Assembly (NCBI GenBank): GCA_031379885.1
Contig: JANNFN010000029.1
Span: 1-22,569, forward strand
DNA length: 22,569 bases
DNA from: Methylotenera_A sp031379885
Lineage (GTDB): Bacteria; Pseudomonadota; Gammaproteobacteria; Burkholderiales; Methylophilaceae
Direction: 5' to 3'
Shown here: positions 1-7,977 of the stretch, piece by piece
Layout of the letters: each line of letters starts with the position of its first letter
Position numbering within the stretch: position 1 is the stretch's first letter
Made by a program: the position numbers and the translations under genes
The notes under the pieces: model-generated
Told to the model about the DNA's origin: nothing
Database searches by the model: none
What the model saw: the letters and a program-made list of their open reading frames with translations, nothing else

Positions 1-44
1 TGTATTTGGCGCCATGGTTTAACCTTTATAATTTGTAGAATAGC

Positions 45-1529
45 TCAAGGGGCAGATAATGCGGATTGAATCACTTCGGCTAATACGTCGCCATAGTGCG
101 TAATACTGTCAGTTGCAGAGTAAGCATAGCCAACAATCAACCCTTTTTCGCGATTTTCACCAACGCAATAGTTAGATAGTGGGTATACACGCAAGCCCTG
201 CTGCGTTGCCATTTCCGCAACTTTTATGTCGTCTATATGGGCATCAAATTCTATCACTAAATGCAGCCCAGAATCGACCATAGAAAGACGTGCACCTACG
301 CTGGCAATTGGTGCAAGTGCGGTTTGCAGCATGCGGCGTCTCTCACCATAAGTCTGGCGCAGGCGTCTAATATGACTAGCAAAATGACCTTCTTCAATAA
401 AGTCGGCAAGTGCAGCTTGAATCATTACTTGACCTGGGCGTTGCAGCTCGTAAAGACCATTTTTAAAAGCCGTCACTAATTGCGGTGGAATGACCATATA
501 ACCTAAGCGAATACCGGGATACATCACTTTCGAAAACGTGCCTAAATATAGCACGCGGCCATGTTGATCCATACCTTGCAGTGATGAAATCGGACGGCCT
601 TCGAAACGAAATTCACTATCGTAGTCGTCCTCAATTATCCATGCATTGGCATTTTGTGCGTAATCAAGCAGTAAACGCCTGCGACCATAACTCATTACCA
701 TACCTTTGGGATATTGGTGTGATGGCGTGGTGTAAATGAGGCGTGGTTTTATGCGAAAATCCTCTGTGCAAGGAGCCATTCCTTCGTTATCCACAGAAAT
801 AGGATGTAGATTTAAGCCATTCATTTCTAGCACTCTACGTGCCGCCCAATAGCACGGATTTTCTACCCAAGCACAGTCGTTATGATCGGTGAGCAAACGC
901 GCGCACAAGTCTATCGATTGCTGGGTGCCAGAGGTGATTAGTACTTGATCTACCGTAAGGTTGACGGCACGCGATACGCGTAAATAATCGGCAATGGCTT
1001 TACGTAAAGGTAAATAACCACCTTCATGGCTGCTATCAAGCAGGGCGGGGTCTAGCGCACGCCATTGTCGATTAAGTAAGCGGCGCCAAAGCGCAATTGG
1101 AAATCTCGAGTAGTCGTCTTCACCTGGCGTAAATGGCTGCACTTCATGGTTTGTTGATGTGTTTGAAGCCGCAACACCTCGACTTGATAGTTCAATACTA
1201 TTTTTGATTTCTGGTGGCGCTGAAGAATATATATTTTTTGAAAACTCTTCTTGGTGTTTATAGACCGCATAAGTACCGCTGCCCGTTTTGGCCTCCACAT
1301 AGCCTTCATCTAATAATTGATCGAACGCAGCAAGTATGGTGTTGCGGGATACATTCAAATCTGTGGCAAGGCTTCGTGTGGAAGGCAAGCGACTGCCAGA
1401 GGGCAATACTTGCTCGGTGATTGCTCGCCGAATAGTCTCATACACACGCCTGTGGTTAGGCATGCGCGCTGGAAATTTGTCTTGGCTGAGTTGCGTTAAC
1501 AGCCATTCTGAGAGCACTAATTGTTTCAT
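45..1529 (-). CDS. MocR/PdxR-family transcriptional regulator (GntR-type HTH fused to class I aminotransferase domain)
   Basis: This 494-residue cytoplasmic DNA-binding protein probably controls the divergent polyamine genes. A GntR-type winged helix spans about residues 25-90 (RLPSTRSLATDLNVSRNT, then DEGYVEAKTGSGTY). A fold-type I aminotransferase-like domain follows from about 135 to the end, with TPSHQYPKG (268-276), EDDYDSEF (300-307) and the PLP-lysine motif GTFSKVMYPG, in which K334 is the likely PLP-binding lysine. This layout is diagnostic of MocR regulators such as GabR and PdxR, which use PLP as cofactor and sense amines or amino acids. The length is normal for the family. The only in-frame start near the N-terminus is the ATG at 1529-1527, with a weak ribosome-binding site. 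The divergent orientation and the shared inverted repeat in the 195-nt gap suggest autoregulation and control of puuD onward. The effector is not readable from sequence; putrescine, GABA or an aldehyde intermediate is inference. Confidence 0.93.
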   Translation of the reverse strand: MKQLVLSEWLLTQLSQDKFPARMPNHRRVYETIRRAITEQVLPSGSRLPSTRSLATDLNVSRNTILAAFDQLLDEGYVEAKTGSGTYAVYKHQEEFSKNIYSSAPPEIKNSIELSSRGVAASNTSTNHEVQPFTPGEDDYSRFPIALWRRLLNRQWRALDPALLDSSHEGGYLPLRKAIADYLRVSRAVNLTVDQVLITSGTQQSIDLCARLLTDHNDCAWVENPCYWAARRVLEMNGLNLHPISVDNEGMAPCTEDFRIKPRLIYTTPSHQYPKGMVMSYGRRRLLLDYAQNANAWIIEDDYDSEFRFEGRPISSLQGMDQHGRVLYLGTFSKVMYPGIRLGYMVIPPQLVTAFKNGLYELQRPGQVMIQAALADFIEEGHFASHIRRLRQTYGERRRMLQTALAPIASVGARLSMVDSGLHLVIEFDAHIDDIKVAEMATQQGLRVYPLSNYCVGENREKGLIVGYAYSATDSITHYGDVLAEVIQSALSAP

Positions 1530-1590
1530 TGGAATTGCATGTTTCTTTAAAGTGGTTCTAACAAAATAACTTAAATGGCTCTTGTAGCAT

Positions 1591-1682
1591 TACCAATTAA
1601 TGGAATAGTATACTTGTAACTAAATTGTTGCAATCGTAGATTTGGCTCAACAACATTGATTATTTTGACTGCTTAATTGGTA
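1591..1682. promoter_or_regulatory. Candidate MocR operator: 10-bp perfect inverted repeat across the divergent gap
   Basis: TACCAATTAA at 1591-1600 and TTAATTGGTA at 1673-1682 are exact reverse complements with 72 bp between them. One arm overlaps the predicted start region of the regulator gene and the other sits between the -35 and -10 boxes of the puuD promoter. MocR proteins are dimers that typically bind paired sites in divergent promoter regions; GabR sites contain an ACCA-type core. Assigning this repeat to the neighbouring regulator is inference from position and family habit. Confidence 0.5.
1605..1633 (-). promoter_or_regulatory. Putative promoter of the MocR regulator gene
   Basis: On the minus strand a TTGCAA box (1633-1628) is followed after 17 nt by TACTAT (1610-1605), an acceptable sigma-70 pair. 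Transcription would start near 1598, directly over one arm (1591-1600) of the inverted repeat shared with the puuD promoter. That would fit negative autoregulation. Both boxes deviate from consensus, and in AT-rich DNA such pairs arise by chance. Confidence 0.4.
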
Positions 1683-1692
1683 GGTCTATAAT
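1665..1692 (+). promoter_or_regulatory. Strong sigma-70-like promoter of the polyamine operon (upstream of puuD)
   Basis: TTGACT (1665-1670) and a perfect TATAAT (1687-1692) are separated by 16 nt, which is close to the sigma-70 consensus. The predicted start near 1699 gives a leader of about 26 nt before the puuD ATG at 1725. No clear Shine-Dalgarno sequence is visible in that leader. An arm of the regulator-associated inverted repeat (TTAATTGGTA, 1673-1682) fills most of the spacer, so a protein bound there would compete with RNA polymerase or realign it. Confidence 0.7.
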
Positions 1693-1724
1693 CAAATTTG
1701 GATTGTGGTCATACTAACTAAAAC

Positions 1725-2498
1725 ATGAAAACTCACAAACGAAAACCAATCGTTTTAATACCTGCGGATGTTAAGCAGATTGGTGAACATCCTTTTCATG
1801 CGGTGGGACAGAAATATATCTTAGCCGTAGCTGAGGCTGCTGGCGCGCTGCCATTATTAGTGCCTGCAATTAGCGATCATCTGGATATAGATGAATTATT
1901 AGCGCTAGCCGATGGCGTGATGCTGACGGGATCACCTTCCAACGTGCATCCCTCGCACTTTGGCCAAAATGTGCTTAATCCAACGCTACCACTAGATACT
2001 GCGCGCGATGCGCTTACATTAAAACTGATTCGCGCAACAATAAAGGCAGGACTCCCTTTGTTGGCGATTTGCCGCGGATTTCAAGAACTGAATGTAGCTT
2101 TTGGCGGTAGCTTGCATCAAGCGGTGCAAGAAGTTGCAGACTTAAATGATCACAGAGAGGCAAAAGACTTGCCAGTCGATACACAATACGCTGTAGCGCA
2201 TTCGGTTAAGCTGGTTGCAAACGGCCAACTAGCAAAAATACTAGGCGCAGACAAAATGATGGTGAATTCTCTGCATGGACAGGGCATCGATCGATTGGGG
2301 TCAGGTTTGACCCCAGAGGCGCATGCGCTAGATGGTTTGGTTGAAGCGGTGCGCGTGGATGAGGCTGCTACATTTGCTATTGGCGTACAATGGCATCCAG
2401 AATGGAAAGTGATGGAAAATCCTCAATATTTGGCGATTTTTAAAGCTTTTGGGGATGCTTGTCATACGAGAATGCAACGTCACAAACCACCTGATTAA
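1725..2498 (+). CDS. puuD: Gamma-glutamyl-gamma-aminobutyrate hydrolase (PuuD/SpuA, class I glutamine amidotransferase fold)
   Basis: This 257-residue cytoplasmic hydrolase splits gamma-glutamyl-GABA into glutamate and GABA, the deglutamylation step of the Puu putrescine pathway. It is a single class I GATase domain (peptidase C26 type). The nucleophile motif AICRGFQELN contains C116, and VQWHPEW contains H224 and E226, completing the Cys-His-Glu triad. The 8-residue GSPSNVHP segment (69-76) is the usual substrate-side loop. Length and triad positions match E. coli PuuD (C114/H222/E224) within two residues. It is the first gene of the plus-strand run, 63 nt before puuA, the same order as spuA-spuB-spuC in Pseudomonas. 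The start is the first ATG downstream of a strong promoter; a recognisable ribosome-binding site is lacking. The C-terminal tail (TRMQRHKPPD) is polar and unremarkable. Confidence 0.93.
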   Translation: MKTHKRKPIVLIPADVKQIGEHPFHAVGQKYILAVAEAAGALPLLVPAISDHLDIDELLALADGVMLTGSPSNVHPSHFGQNVLNPTLPLDTARDALTLKLIRATIKAGLPLLAICRGFQELNVAFGGSLHQAVQEVADLNDHREAKDLPVDTQYAVAHSVKLVANGQLAKILGADKMMVNSLHGQGIDRLGSGLTPEAHALDGLVEAVRVDEAATFAIGVQWHPEWKVMENPQYLAIFKAFGDACHTRMQRHKPPD

Positions 2499-2561
2499 TT
2501 GGCGAATCAACTTTATAAACTAAATTAAAACTATAACGAAAAAGAATGTTGGAGAAACCTA

Positions 2562-3932
2562 ATGTACGATTTAAAAAACTTTGAACTTGCCGATATGGAT
2601 CGTTGGCTAACTGAAAATAATGTGACCGAAATTGAGTGTTTAGTGCCCGACTTGACTGGGGTGGCTCGTGGGAAAATTTTGCCACGCGAGAAGTTTTCTA
2701 CTGAGCGCGCTATGCGCTTGCCTGAAGCGGTTCTGGGTGTTTCGGTAACTGGTGAATCGCCAGAAGGCCATGACGGTTACGACAGAGTAATGGGCTTTAC
2801 CGATAAAGATATGGTGTTGTTACCTGACCCTACAACGCTGAGATTGGTGCCTTGGGCAGTAGATCCAACCGCGCAGGTGATTATGGATTGTGTAGGACAT
2901 GATGGCACACCGATTGATTTTGCACCGCGAAATGTATTACGCCGCGTGCAAAATCTTTACAAAGATTTAGGCTGGACACCAATCGTAGCGCCAGAATTAG
3001 AGTTTTATTTATTAGCCCGCAATACTGACCCAGATTTGCCTTTAACACCGCCAATCGGCCGCAGTGGCCGTAGAGAAACCAGCCGCCAACTCTACAGTAT
3101 TGATGCAGTAAACGAGTTTGACCCGCTTTTTGAAGATATTTACGATTACTGTGAGGTGATGGGTTTAGAGTTGGATACGCTGATTCATGAGTTTGGTGCA
3201 GGCCAAATGGAGATTAACTTTTTGCACGGCGAGCCGATGATTTTGGCCGATAAGTCTTTCTTCTTTAAGCGTGTTTTGCGCGAAGCTGCCATGCGTCATG
3301 ATATGTATGCGACGTTTATGGCAAAACCAATGCAGCATGAACCTGGTTCAGCCATGCATATTCACCAAAGTGTTATCGATACTAAAACGGGGAAAAACAT
3401 ATTTAGCCTTCCAAATGGCGAAGCGTCACCCTTATTTTTTCACTATATCGCGGGCTTGCAAAAATATCTGCCAGCAGCGATGGCATTGCTCGCGCCCTAT
3501 GTTAATTCGTATCGCCGTATTGTGCGCGATGGCGCAGCGCCTATTAACATTGAATGGGGCTACGATAATCGTACCGTGGGCATTCGCGTGCCTATTTCAG
3601 ATCCAGATGCACGTCGCGTTGAAAATCGTGTGGCAGGTGCAGATGCTAACCCTTACTTGGCCATGGCAGCGACACTGGCTTGTGGATATCTTGGTATTGT
3701 AGAAAAACTAAAGCCGACAGAAGTTACGACAGGTAGTGCATATGCGCATGATTACCAATTACCGCGCGGCTTATCTGAAGCCTTAAAAGAGCTAGAAAAT
3801 GCTAAAGCACTACATGAAGTGTTGGGCAAAAACTTTGTAGATGTGTATCTAGCGGTGAAAGAAACCGAACACGATGAATTTATGCGCGTCATTAGCCCTT
3901 GGGAAAGAGAACACTTGTTGATGCATGTATAA
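2562..3932 (+). CDS. puuA: Gamma-glutamylputrescine synthetase (PuuA/SpuB, glutamine synthetase family)
   Basis: This 456-residue ATP-dependent ligase joins the gamma-carboxyl of glutamate to putrescine (or a related polyamine), protecting the amine and committing it to the gamma-glutamylated route. It has a beta-grasp N-terminal domain (about 18-115) and the glutamine synthetase catalytic barrel. Visible motifs are the metal/glutamate-binding APELEFYLL (143-151), HEFGAGQMEINF (209-220), the ATP/metal segment KPMQHEPGSAMHIHQS (255-270) and the NSYRRI loop further on. The length is typical of PuuA-type enzymes and shorter than true GlnA. GGAG at 2551-2554 lies 7 nt before the ATG. Its place between the hydrolase and SpuC gives the polyamine assignment. 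Which polyamine it prefers cannot be read from sequence. A second, quite different ligase of the same superfamily ends the operon. Confidence 0.9.
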   Translation: MYDLKNFELADMDRWLTENNVTEIECLVPDLTGVARGKILPREKFSTERAMRLPEAVLGVSVTGESPEGHDGYDRVMGFTDKDMVLLPDPTTLRLVPWAVDPTAQVIMDCVGHDGTPIDFAPRNVLRRVQNLYKDLGWTPIVAPELEFYLLARNTDPDLPLTPPIGRSGRRETSRQLYSIDAVNEFDPLFEDIYDYCEVMGLELDTLIHEFGAGQMEINFLHGEPMILADKSFFFKRVLREAAMRHDMYATFMAKPMQHEPGSAMHIHQSVIDTKTGKNIFSLPNGEASPLFFHYIAGLQKYLPAAMALLAPYVNSYRRIVRDGAAPINIEWGYDNRTVGIRVPISDPDARRVENRVAGADANPYLAMAATLACGYLGIVEKLKPTEVTTGSAYAHDYQLPRGLSEALKELENAKALHEVLGKNFVDVYLAVKETEHDEFMRVISPWEREHLLMHV

Positions 3933-3976
3933 GCATGCACATTAACTGACTAGAGATGAAATGAATTGAGAGTGCC

Positions 3977-5392
3977 ATGACAAATACGACAGTGACCATT
4001 ACAAAAAATATTCAAGCCATAGATTCAGCGCACTATATGCATCCTTTTACTGACCATAAAAGCTTAGCAGAAAAGGGCGCGCGAATAATCACTAAAGCAG
4101 ATGGTATTTATATTTGGGACTCTGAAGGCAATAAAATTTTAGATGCGATGTCAGGATTGTGGTGCGTAAACGTGGGTTACGGCCGCCAGGAGCTTGTTGA
4201 TGCTGCGACTAAGCAGATGCAAGAACTGCCTTACTACAACAGTTTTTTCCAGACTACAAACGTACCAGCTGTAAAGTTGGCCGAGCGTATTGTTAAACTA
4301 GCGGGTGAAAATTATAGCCATGTGTTTTTTAGCAGTTCTGGTTCGGAATCAAATGACACCAATATCCGCATGGTCCGTCATTACTGGGCAAGCTTAGGTC
4401 AGCCAGATCGTAAAGTTATTATTTCGCGCAATAATGCATACCATGGCTCCACCATGGCTGGCGCTTCGCTTGGCGGCATGAGCTATATGCACGCGCAAGG
4501 AGGCTTGCCGATTCCAGATATCGTCCATATTGAGCAACCCTATCATTACGCCTTGGCACCTAATCAAGATAAAGATGCTTTTGGTATTGAGGCGGCTGGC
4601 TGGCTAGAGAAGAAAATTCTTGAAGTAGGCGCGGATAAAATAGCCGCCTTTATTGGTGAGCCAGTGCAAGGCGCGGGCGGGGTGATTATTCCACCCAAAA
4701 CTTACTGGCCAGAAATACAACGTATATGCGATAAGTACGGTATTTTGCTGATTTGCGATGAAGTGATTTGTGGTTTTGGTAGGGTGGGAACGTGGTTTGG
4801 CTCACAATTATTAGGCGCAAAGCCAGATTTGATGACCTTTGCTAAAGGGGTTACCTCAGGCTATATACCATTAGGTGGCGTGGTTATTAGTAAACGTGTT
4901 GCCGAAGTGTTAATAGAAAAAGGCAGCGATTTTAATCATGGATATACTTACTCTGGACATCCTGTGGCTTGTGCGGTTGCATTAGCCAATATCGATATTC
5001 TAGAACATGAGGGTTTGGTGGACCGTGTGCGTGAAGAAACAGGACCTTATTTAGCGAAAAAATTTGCTGAGCTCTCCAATCATCCTCTAGTAGGTGGCGC
5101 TGAGTCATGTGGCTTAATGGCAGGTTTTAGGCTGATGAGAGACAAAAAGGCGCATATTACTTTTGATGAATCTGTAGAAGTGGGTATGTTGTGCAGAAAT
5201 CATTGCTTTTCTAATGGGCTAATTATGCGCGCAGTGGGAGATCGTATGATTATTGCGCCTCCGTTAGTAATTACAAAAGCGCAAATCGATGAAATGATGG
5301 CACTAATTGTGAAGTGCTTGGACGCTACATTAAATGACCTTGAAGCCCTAGGAATAATGCATAATAATGCACTTAATGTGAATGTTGCGTGA
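3977..5392 (+). CDS. spuC: Polyamine aminotransferase (SpuC-type putrescine--pyruvate aminotransferase, class III)
   Basis: This 471-residue PLP enzyme belongs to the class III omega-aminotransferases; SpuC relatives move the amino group of putrescine to pyruvate, giving 4-aminobutanal and alanine. Seen in the sequence: the N-terminal HYMHPFTDHKSL segment typical of this subgroup, the phosphate-cup motif SSSGSESNDTN (119-129), the YHGST stretch (155-159), DEVICGFGRVG (261-271) with D261 contacting the PLP ring nitrogen, and TFAKGVTSGY with K290 as Schiff-base lysine. The length fits. It follows puuA by 44 nt, reproducing the spuABC order. No FAD-dependent gamma-glutamylputrescine oxidase (PuuB) occurs in the window, so this enzyme may also deaminate gamma-glutamylputrescine; that is inference. 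A purely putrescine-specific SpuC would need an aminobutyraldehyde dehydrogenase, a role the PuuC homologue could fill. Confidence 0.88.
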   Translation: MTNTTVTITKNIQAIDSAHYMHPFTDHKSLAEKGARIITKADGIYIWDSEGNKILDAMSGLWCVNVGYGRQELVDAATKQMQELPYYNSFFQTTNVPAVKLAERIVKLAGENYSHVFFSSSGSESNDTNIRMVRHYWASLGQPDRKVIISRNNAYHGSTMAGASLGGMSYMHAQGGLPIPDIVHIEQPYHYALAPNQDKDAFGIEAAGWLEKKILEVGADKIAAFIGEPVQGAGGVIIPPKTYWPEIQRICDKYGILLICDEVICGFGRVGTWFGSQLLGAKPDLMTFAKGVTSGYIPLGGVVISKRVAEVLIEKGSDFNHGYTYSGHPVACAVALANIDILEHEGLVDRVREETGPYLAKKFAELSNHPLVGGAESCGLMAGFRLMRDKKAHITFDESVEVGMLCRNHCFSNGLIMRAVGDRMIIAPPLVITKAQIDEMMALIVKCLDATLNDLEALGIMHNNALNVNVA

Positions 5393-5470
5393 GCACATCA
5401 TTAAACAAGTAATTTTGAACATGATAGAATTAATTATGTTATTGGTAATAATGTTTGTGTAGGTTATTTT

Positions 5471-5497
5471 TTGTCGGATTTACAAAGTTTTTATAGA
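5471..5497 (+). promoter_or_regulatory. Possible internal promoter before the binding-protein gene
   Basis: The 157-nt gap between spuC and the binding-protein gene is the largest inside the operon. TTGTCG (5471-5476) and TATAGA (5492-5497) sit 15 nt apart within it, a weak and slightly short-spaced sigma-70 pair. Upstream in the same gap, ATTGGTAAT (5441-5449) repeats part of the candidate MocR operator. No convincing terminator was found between spuC and this point, so read-through from the puuD promoter is also expected. Confidence 0.28.
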
Positions 5498-5549
5498 TTT
5501 TAAGCAAAGTTTTTTCAATCATTCACTATTTTTAAGGGGTTAATTAATT

Positions 5550-6731
5550 ATGAGTTTAACTTACAGTAAATACTTGTTCGGCTTGGTAGTGGTTAGCGCA
5601 GGGCTTACTCTCGCGTCATGCGGTCAATCAGATAAAACAGCTGCGGATACAAGCGCGCCAGCGGCAAGTGCAGCAACAGCGGCCGCGCCAGCAGGTGAAG
5701 AAGAAAAAGTGCTTAATATTTACAATTGGTCAGATTATTTAGCCGAAGACACGATTCCTAATTTTGAAAAGGAAACTGGCATTAAGGTACGTTACGATAT
5801 TTTTGATAGTAACGAAATCTTACATGCAAAAATGATTGCGAAAAATACCGGCTATGACATTGTAGTGCCATCCTCTAACTGGGGAAAAATGCAAATGGAT
5901 GGCGGTTTATTACAAAAACTAGATAAAAGCAAATTGCCTAATTGGAAAAATTTAGACCCTGCCATTTTGGCACAAATGGCGCAGCTTGATCCAGGTAATC
6001 AGTACTTGGTTGACTGGTTATGGAGCTACACTACCGTTGGTATTAACGTAGATAAAGTAAAAGCGGCTTTAGGCGATATGCCAATGCCAGAAAATACTTG
6101 GGATTTAGTGTTTGATCCTAAATACACTAGCAAACTTAAATCTTGTGGCATATCAGTGTTAGATGCGCCGTCAGAAGTATTTCCTATCGCTTTGCGTTAT
6201 GTGCACAAGCCAGAATTTAGCTTGAATGCAGATGATTACAAAGTGGCTTTCGATATGTTGATGAAAGTACGCCCAGACATTAAACGCTTTAACTCAGGTG
6301 GTCAGATTGAGGATTTAGCCAGTGGCAATATCTGCGTGGCACTTGGTTGGGCGGGTGATTTCAACTTGGCGCGTAAACGTTCAATTGAAAATAAATCAGA
6401 GCAAAACATTGAGGCGCTGGTGACTAAAATGGGTGGCTATATGTTTATGGATACGATGGCTATTCCAGCGGATGCTAAGCACCCAGGTAACGCACATAAA
6501 TTCATTGATTATATTTTAAGGCCAGAAGTACATGCAGGCTTAACCAATGCGGTGACTTATGCTAACCCTAATAAAGCAGCAACGGAATTTGTTGACCCAG
6601 AAATTAAAAACAACAAAACCATCTTCTTACCAGAAGCCGATGTTAAAAACTTGATTCCACCAGGTAATGTGGATAACGCAACGCGTCGCGTGATGACACG
6701 TTTATACACACAATTTAAAACAGGTACATAA
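5550..6731 (+). CDS. potF: Polyamine ABC transporter substrate-binding lipoprotein (PotF/SpuD/SpuE family)
   Basis: This 393-residue extracytoplasmic binding protein captures putrescine or spermidine for the adjacent ABC importer. The first 24 residues form a lipoprotein signal with lipobox LASC, C24 being the likely acylated cysteine, followed by about 25 residues of an Ala-rich polar linker. The mature domain opens with IYNWSDYLAEDTIPNFEKE, the conserved start of PotF/PotD proteins; NWSD supplies ligand contacts. ALGWAGDFN and GGYMFMDTMAIPADAKHP carry other conserved pocket residues of the family. The C-terminus matches PotF to its end. E. coli PotF is a soluble periplasmic protein, so the lipid anchor is a departure, and Gly at +2 lacks the Asp that would retain it in the inner membrane. 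AAGGGG at 5534-5539 is the ribosome-binding site. Two hairpins follow the gene, which may favour high expression of this subunit. Confidence 0.93.
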   Translation: MSLTYSKYLFGLVVVSAGLTLASCGQSDKTAADTSAPAASAATAAAPAGEEEKVLNIYNWSDYLAEDTIPNFEKETGIKVRYDIFDSNEILHAKMIAKNTGYDIVVPSSNWGKMQMDGGLLQKLDKSKLPNWKNLDPAILAQMAQLDPGNQYLVDWLWSYTTVGINVDKVKAALGDMPMPENTWDLVFDPKYTSKLKSCGISVLDAPSEVFPIALRYVHKPEFSLNADDYKVAFDMLMKVRPDIKRFNSGGQIEDLASGNICVALGWAGDFNLARKRSIENKSEQNIEALVTKMGGYMFMDTMAIPADAKHPGNAHKFIDYILRPEVHAGLTNAVTYANPNKAATEFVDPEIKNNKTIFLPEADVKNLIPPGNVDNATRRVMTRLYTQFKTGT

Positions 6732-6742
6732 ATCACATAGTA

Positions 6743-6787
6743 GCGCAGGCTTGGTTTTTTTCAGGCTTGCGCACCAATGTTATTGGT
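6743..6787 (+). promoter_or_regulatory. Tandem hairpins between binding-protein and ATPase genes (mRNA stabiliser or attenuator)
   Basis: Hairpin 1 pairs GCGCAGGCTTGG (6743-6754) with TCAGGCTTGCGC (6761-6772) around six T residues, giving 12 pairs of which three are G-U. Hairpin 2 directly abuts it: ACCAAT (6773-6778), loop GTT, ATTGGT (6782-6787), a perfect 6-bp stem. A T-rich but interrupted stretch follows (about 6787-6800), so termination, if any, should be partial. Such structures after a binding-protein gene commonly stabilise its 3' end and set its excess over the membrane subunits; that role here is inference. Confidence 0.55.
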
Positions 6788-6835
6788 TTGCTTATTCTTT
6801 AAAGATATTAACTGTTACTTTATATTGGGGTCATT

Positions 6836-7966
6836 ATGGCGACAGCACCAAAACCACAAACAGGTTCTAATCCAGCTGAAAAAGAAGTACTGCTGAGGGT
6901 TGAAGGCGTTACCAAGATTTACGATGGCACAGTTAAAGCGGTAGATGATGTCTCGCTTGATGTCATGAAAGGTGAAATTTTCGGCCTACTAGGCGGCTCT
7001 GGCTGCGGTAAATCAACATTATTGCGCATGATGGCAGGTTTTGAGAAGCCGACTAAGGGAAAAATTTATCTTGCTGGTCAAGACATCACAAACATCCCAG
7101 CTTATCAGCGCCCAATCAATATGATGTTTCAATCCTATGCGCTATTTCCGCATTTAACGGTTTGGGAAAACATTGCATTTGGTTTAAAACGTGACAACAT
7201 GCCCAAGGAACAAATAGCAAGCCGCGTAGAAGCCATGCTTAAGCTTGCACAGTTGACTAAATATGCCCAGCGCAAACCGCATCAACTTTCAGGTGGTCAG
7301 CAACAGCGCGTTGCCTTAGCGCGTAGCCTTGCGAAAAGCCCACAGCTGTTATTGTTAGATGAACCACTAGGCGCTTTAGATAAAAAACTGCGTGAAACTA
7401 CGCAATTGGAACTCGTGAATATTATTGAAGAAGTTGGCGTGACTTGTGTATTAGTAACGCATGACCAAGAAGAAGCCATGACCATGGCCAGCCGCATTGC
7501 GGTGATGAGTGAAGGCTACTTTCAGCAAATTGGTGCGCCAGATGTGATATACGAAACACCAAATAGTCGCCAAGTGGCCGATTTTATTGGTAATGTGAAC
7601 ATGTTTGAAGGTGAAGTAATTGAAGATGAGCCTGATCATATTATCGTGAAATGCGATGAATGCACACACTATGTTGGGCATGGGTTTACTGGCAATAAAG
7701 GCATGGCGGTCGGCGTTGCTTTGCGCCCAGAAAAAATCATGCTGTCTAAAGACAAACCCAAAGGCGAATACAATTGGTGCGAGGGCGAAGTGGTGGAGAT
7801 TGTGTACTTTGGAGATCACACAACTTATCACCTTAAAACCAAAGCTGGTCACGTGATTAAAGCGCAAGAGATCAACAATACGCGCGATTTAAGTTGCGGC
7901 CTCACTTGGGGCGACCATGCGTATATGCATTGGGGTGATTTAGCCATGATTGTGTTAACTCACTAA
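6836..7966 (+). CDS. potG: Polyamine ABC transporter ATP-binding protein (PotG/PotA/SpuF family)
   Basis: This 376-residue cytoplasmic ATPase powers the polyamine importer. The nucleotide-binding domain (about 20-255) shows Walker A GGSGCGKST (53-61) with K59, Q-loop Q99 in MMFQSYALFP, signature LSGGQQQR (151-158), Walker B LLLLDEP (171-177) with catalytic E176, the D-loop GALD, and H-loop H209 in VTHDQEE. A TOBE domain occupies the C-terminal third, where GVALRPEKIML is typical of the PotA/PotG group. The length matches E. coli PotG. TTGGGG at 6825-6830 precedes the ATG by 5 nt. The gene lies 104 nt after the binding-protein gene, beyond the two hairpins, and its stop codon overlaps the AAGGAG that serves the next gene, so translation of ATPase and permease is probably coupled. 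Confidence 0.95.
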   Translation: MATAPKPQTGSNPAEKEVLLRVEGVTKIYDGTVKAVDDVSLDVMKGEIFGLLGGSGCGKSTLLRMMAGFEKPTKGKIYLAGQDITNIPAYQRPINMMFQSYALFPHLTVWENIAFGLKRDNMPKEQIASRVEAMLKLAQLTKYAQRKPHQLSGGQQQRVALARSLAKSPQLLLLDEPLGALDKKLRETTQLELVNIIEEVGVTCVLVTHDQEEAMTMASRIAVMSEGYFQQIGAPDVIYETPNSRQVADFIGNVNMFEGEVIEDEPDHIIVKCDECTHYVGHGFTGNKGMAVGVALRPEKIMLSKDKPKGEYNWCEGEVVEIVYFGDHTTYHLKTKAGHVIKAQEINNTRDLSCGLTWGDHAYMHWGDLAMIVLTH

Positions 7967-7977
7967 GGAGCGCAGCA

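Noticed and set aside
1..44. Remnant of another gene at the left edge
   Set aside because: Only 44 bases precede the regulator's stop codon and no frame, hairpin or motif in them can be assigned.
1052..1420. Small open frames on either strand inside the regulator gene and similar short frames inside the enzymes
   Set aside because: They overlap well-supported coding regions, have no ribosome-binding sites and show no recognisable protein features.
6743..6800. A strong intrinsic terminator separating binding protein from transporter genes
   Set aside because: The stems are good but no continuous T-run follows, and the downstream ATPase and permeases have no convincing promoter of their own, so complete termination would leave them silent.
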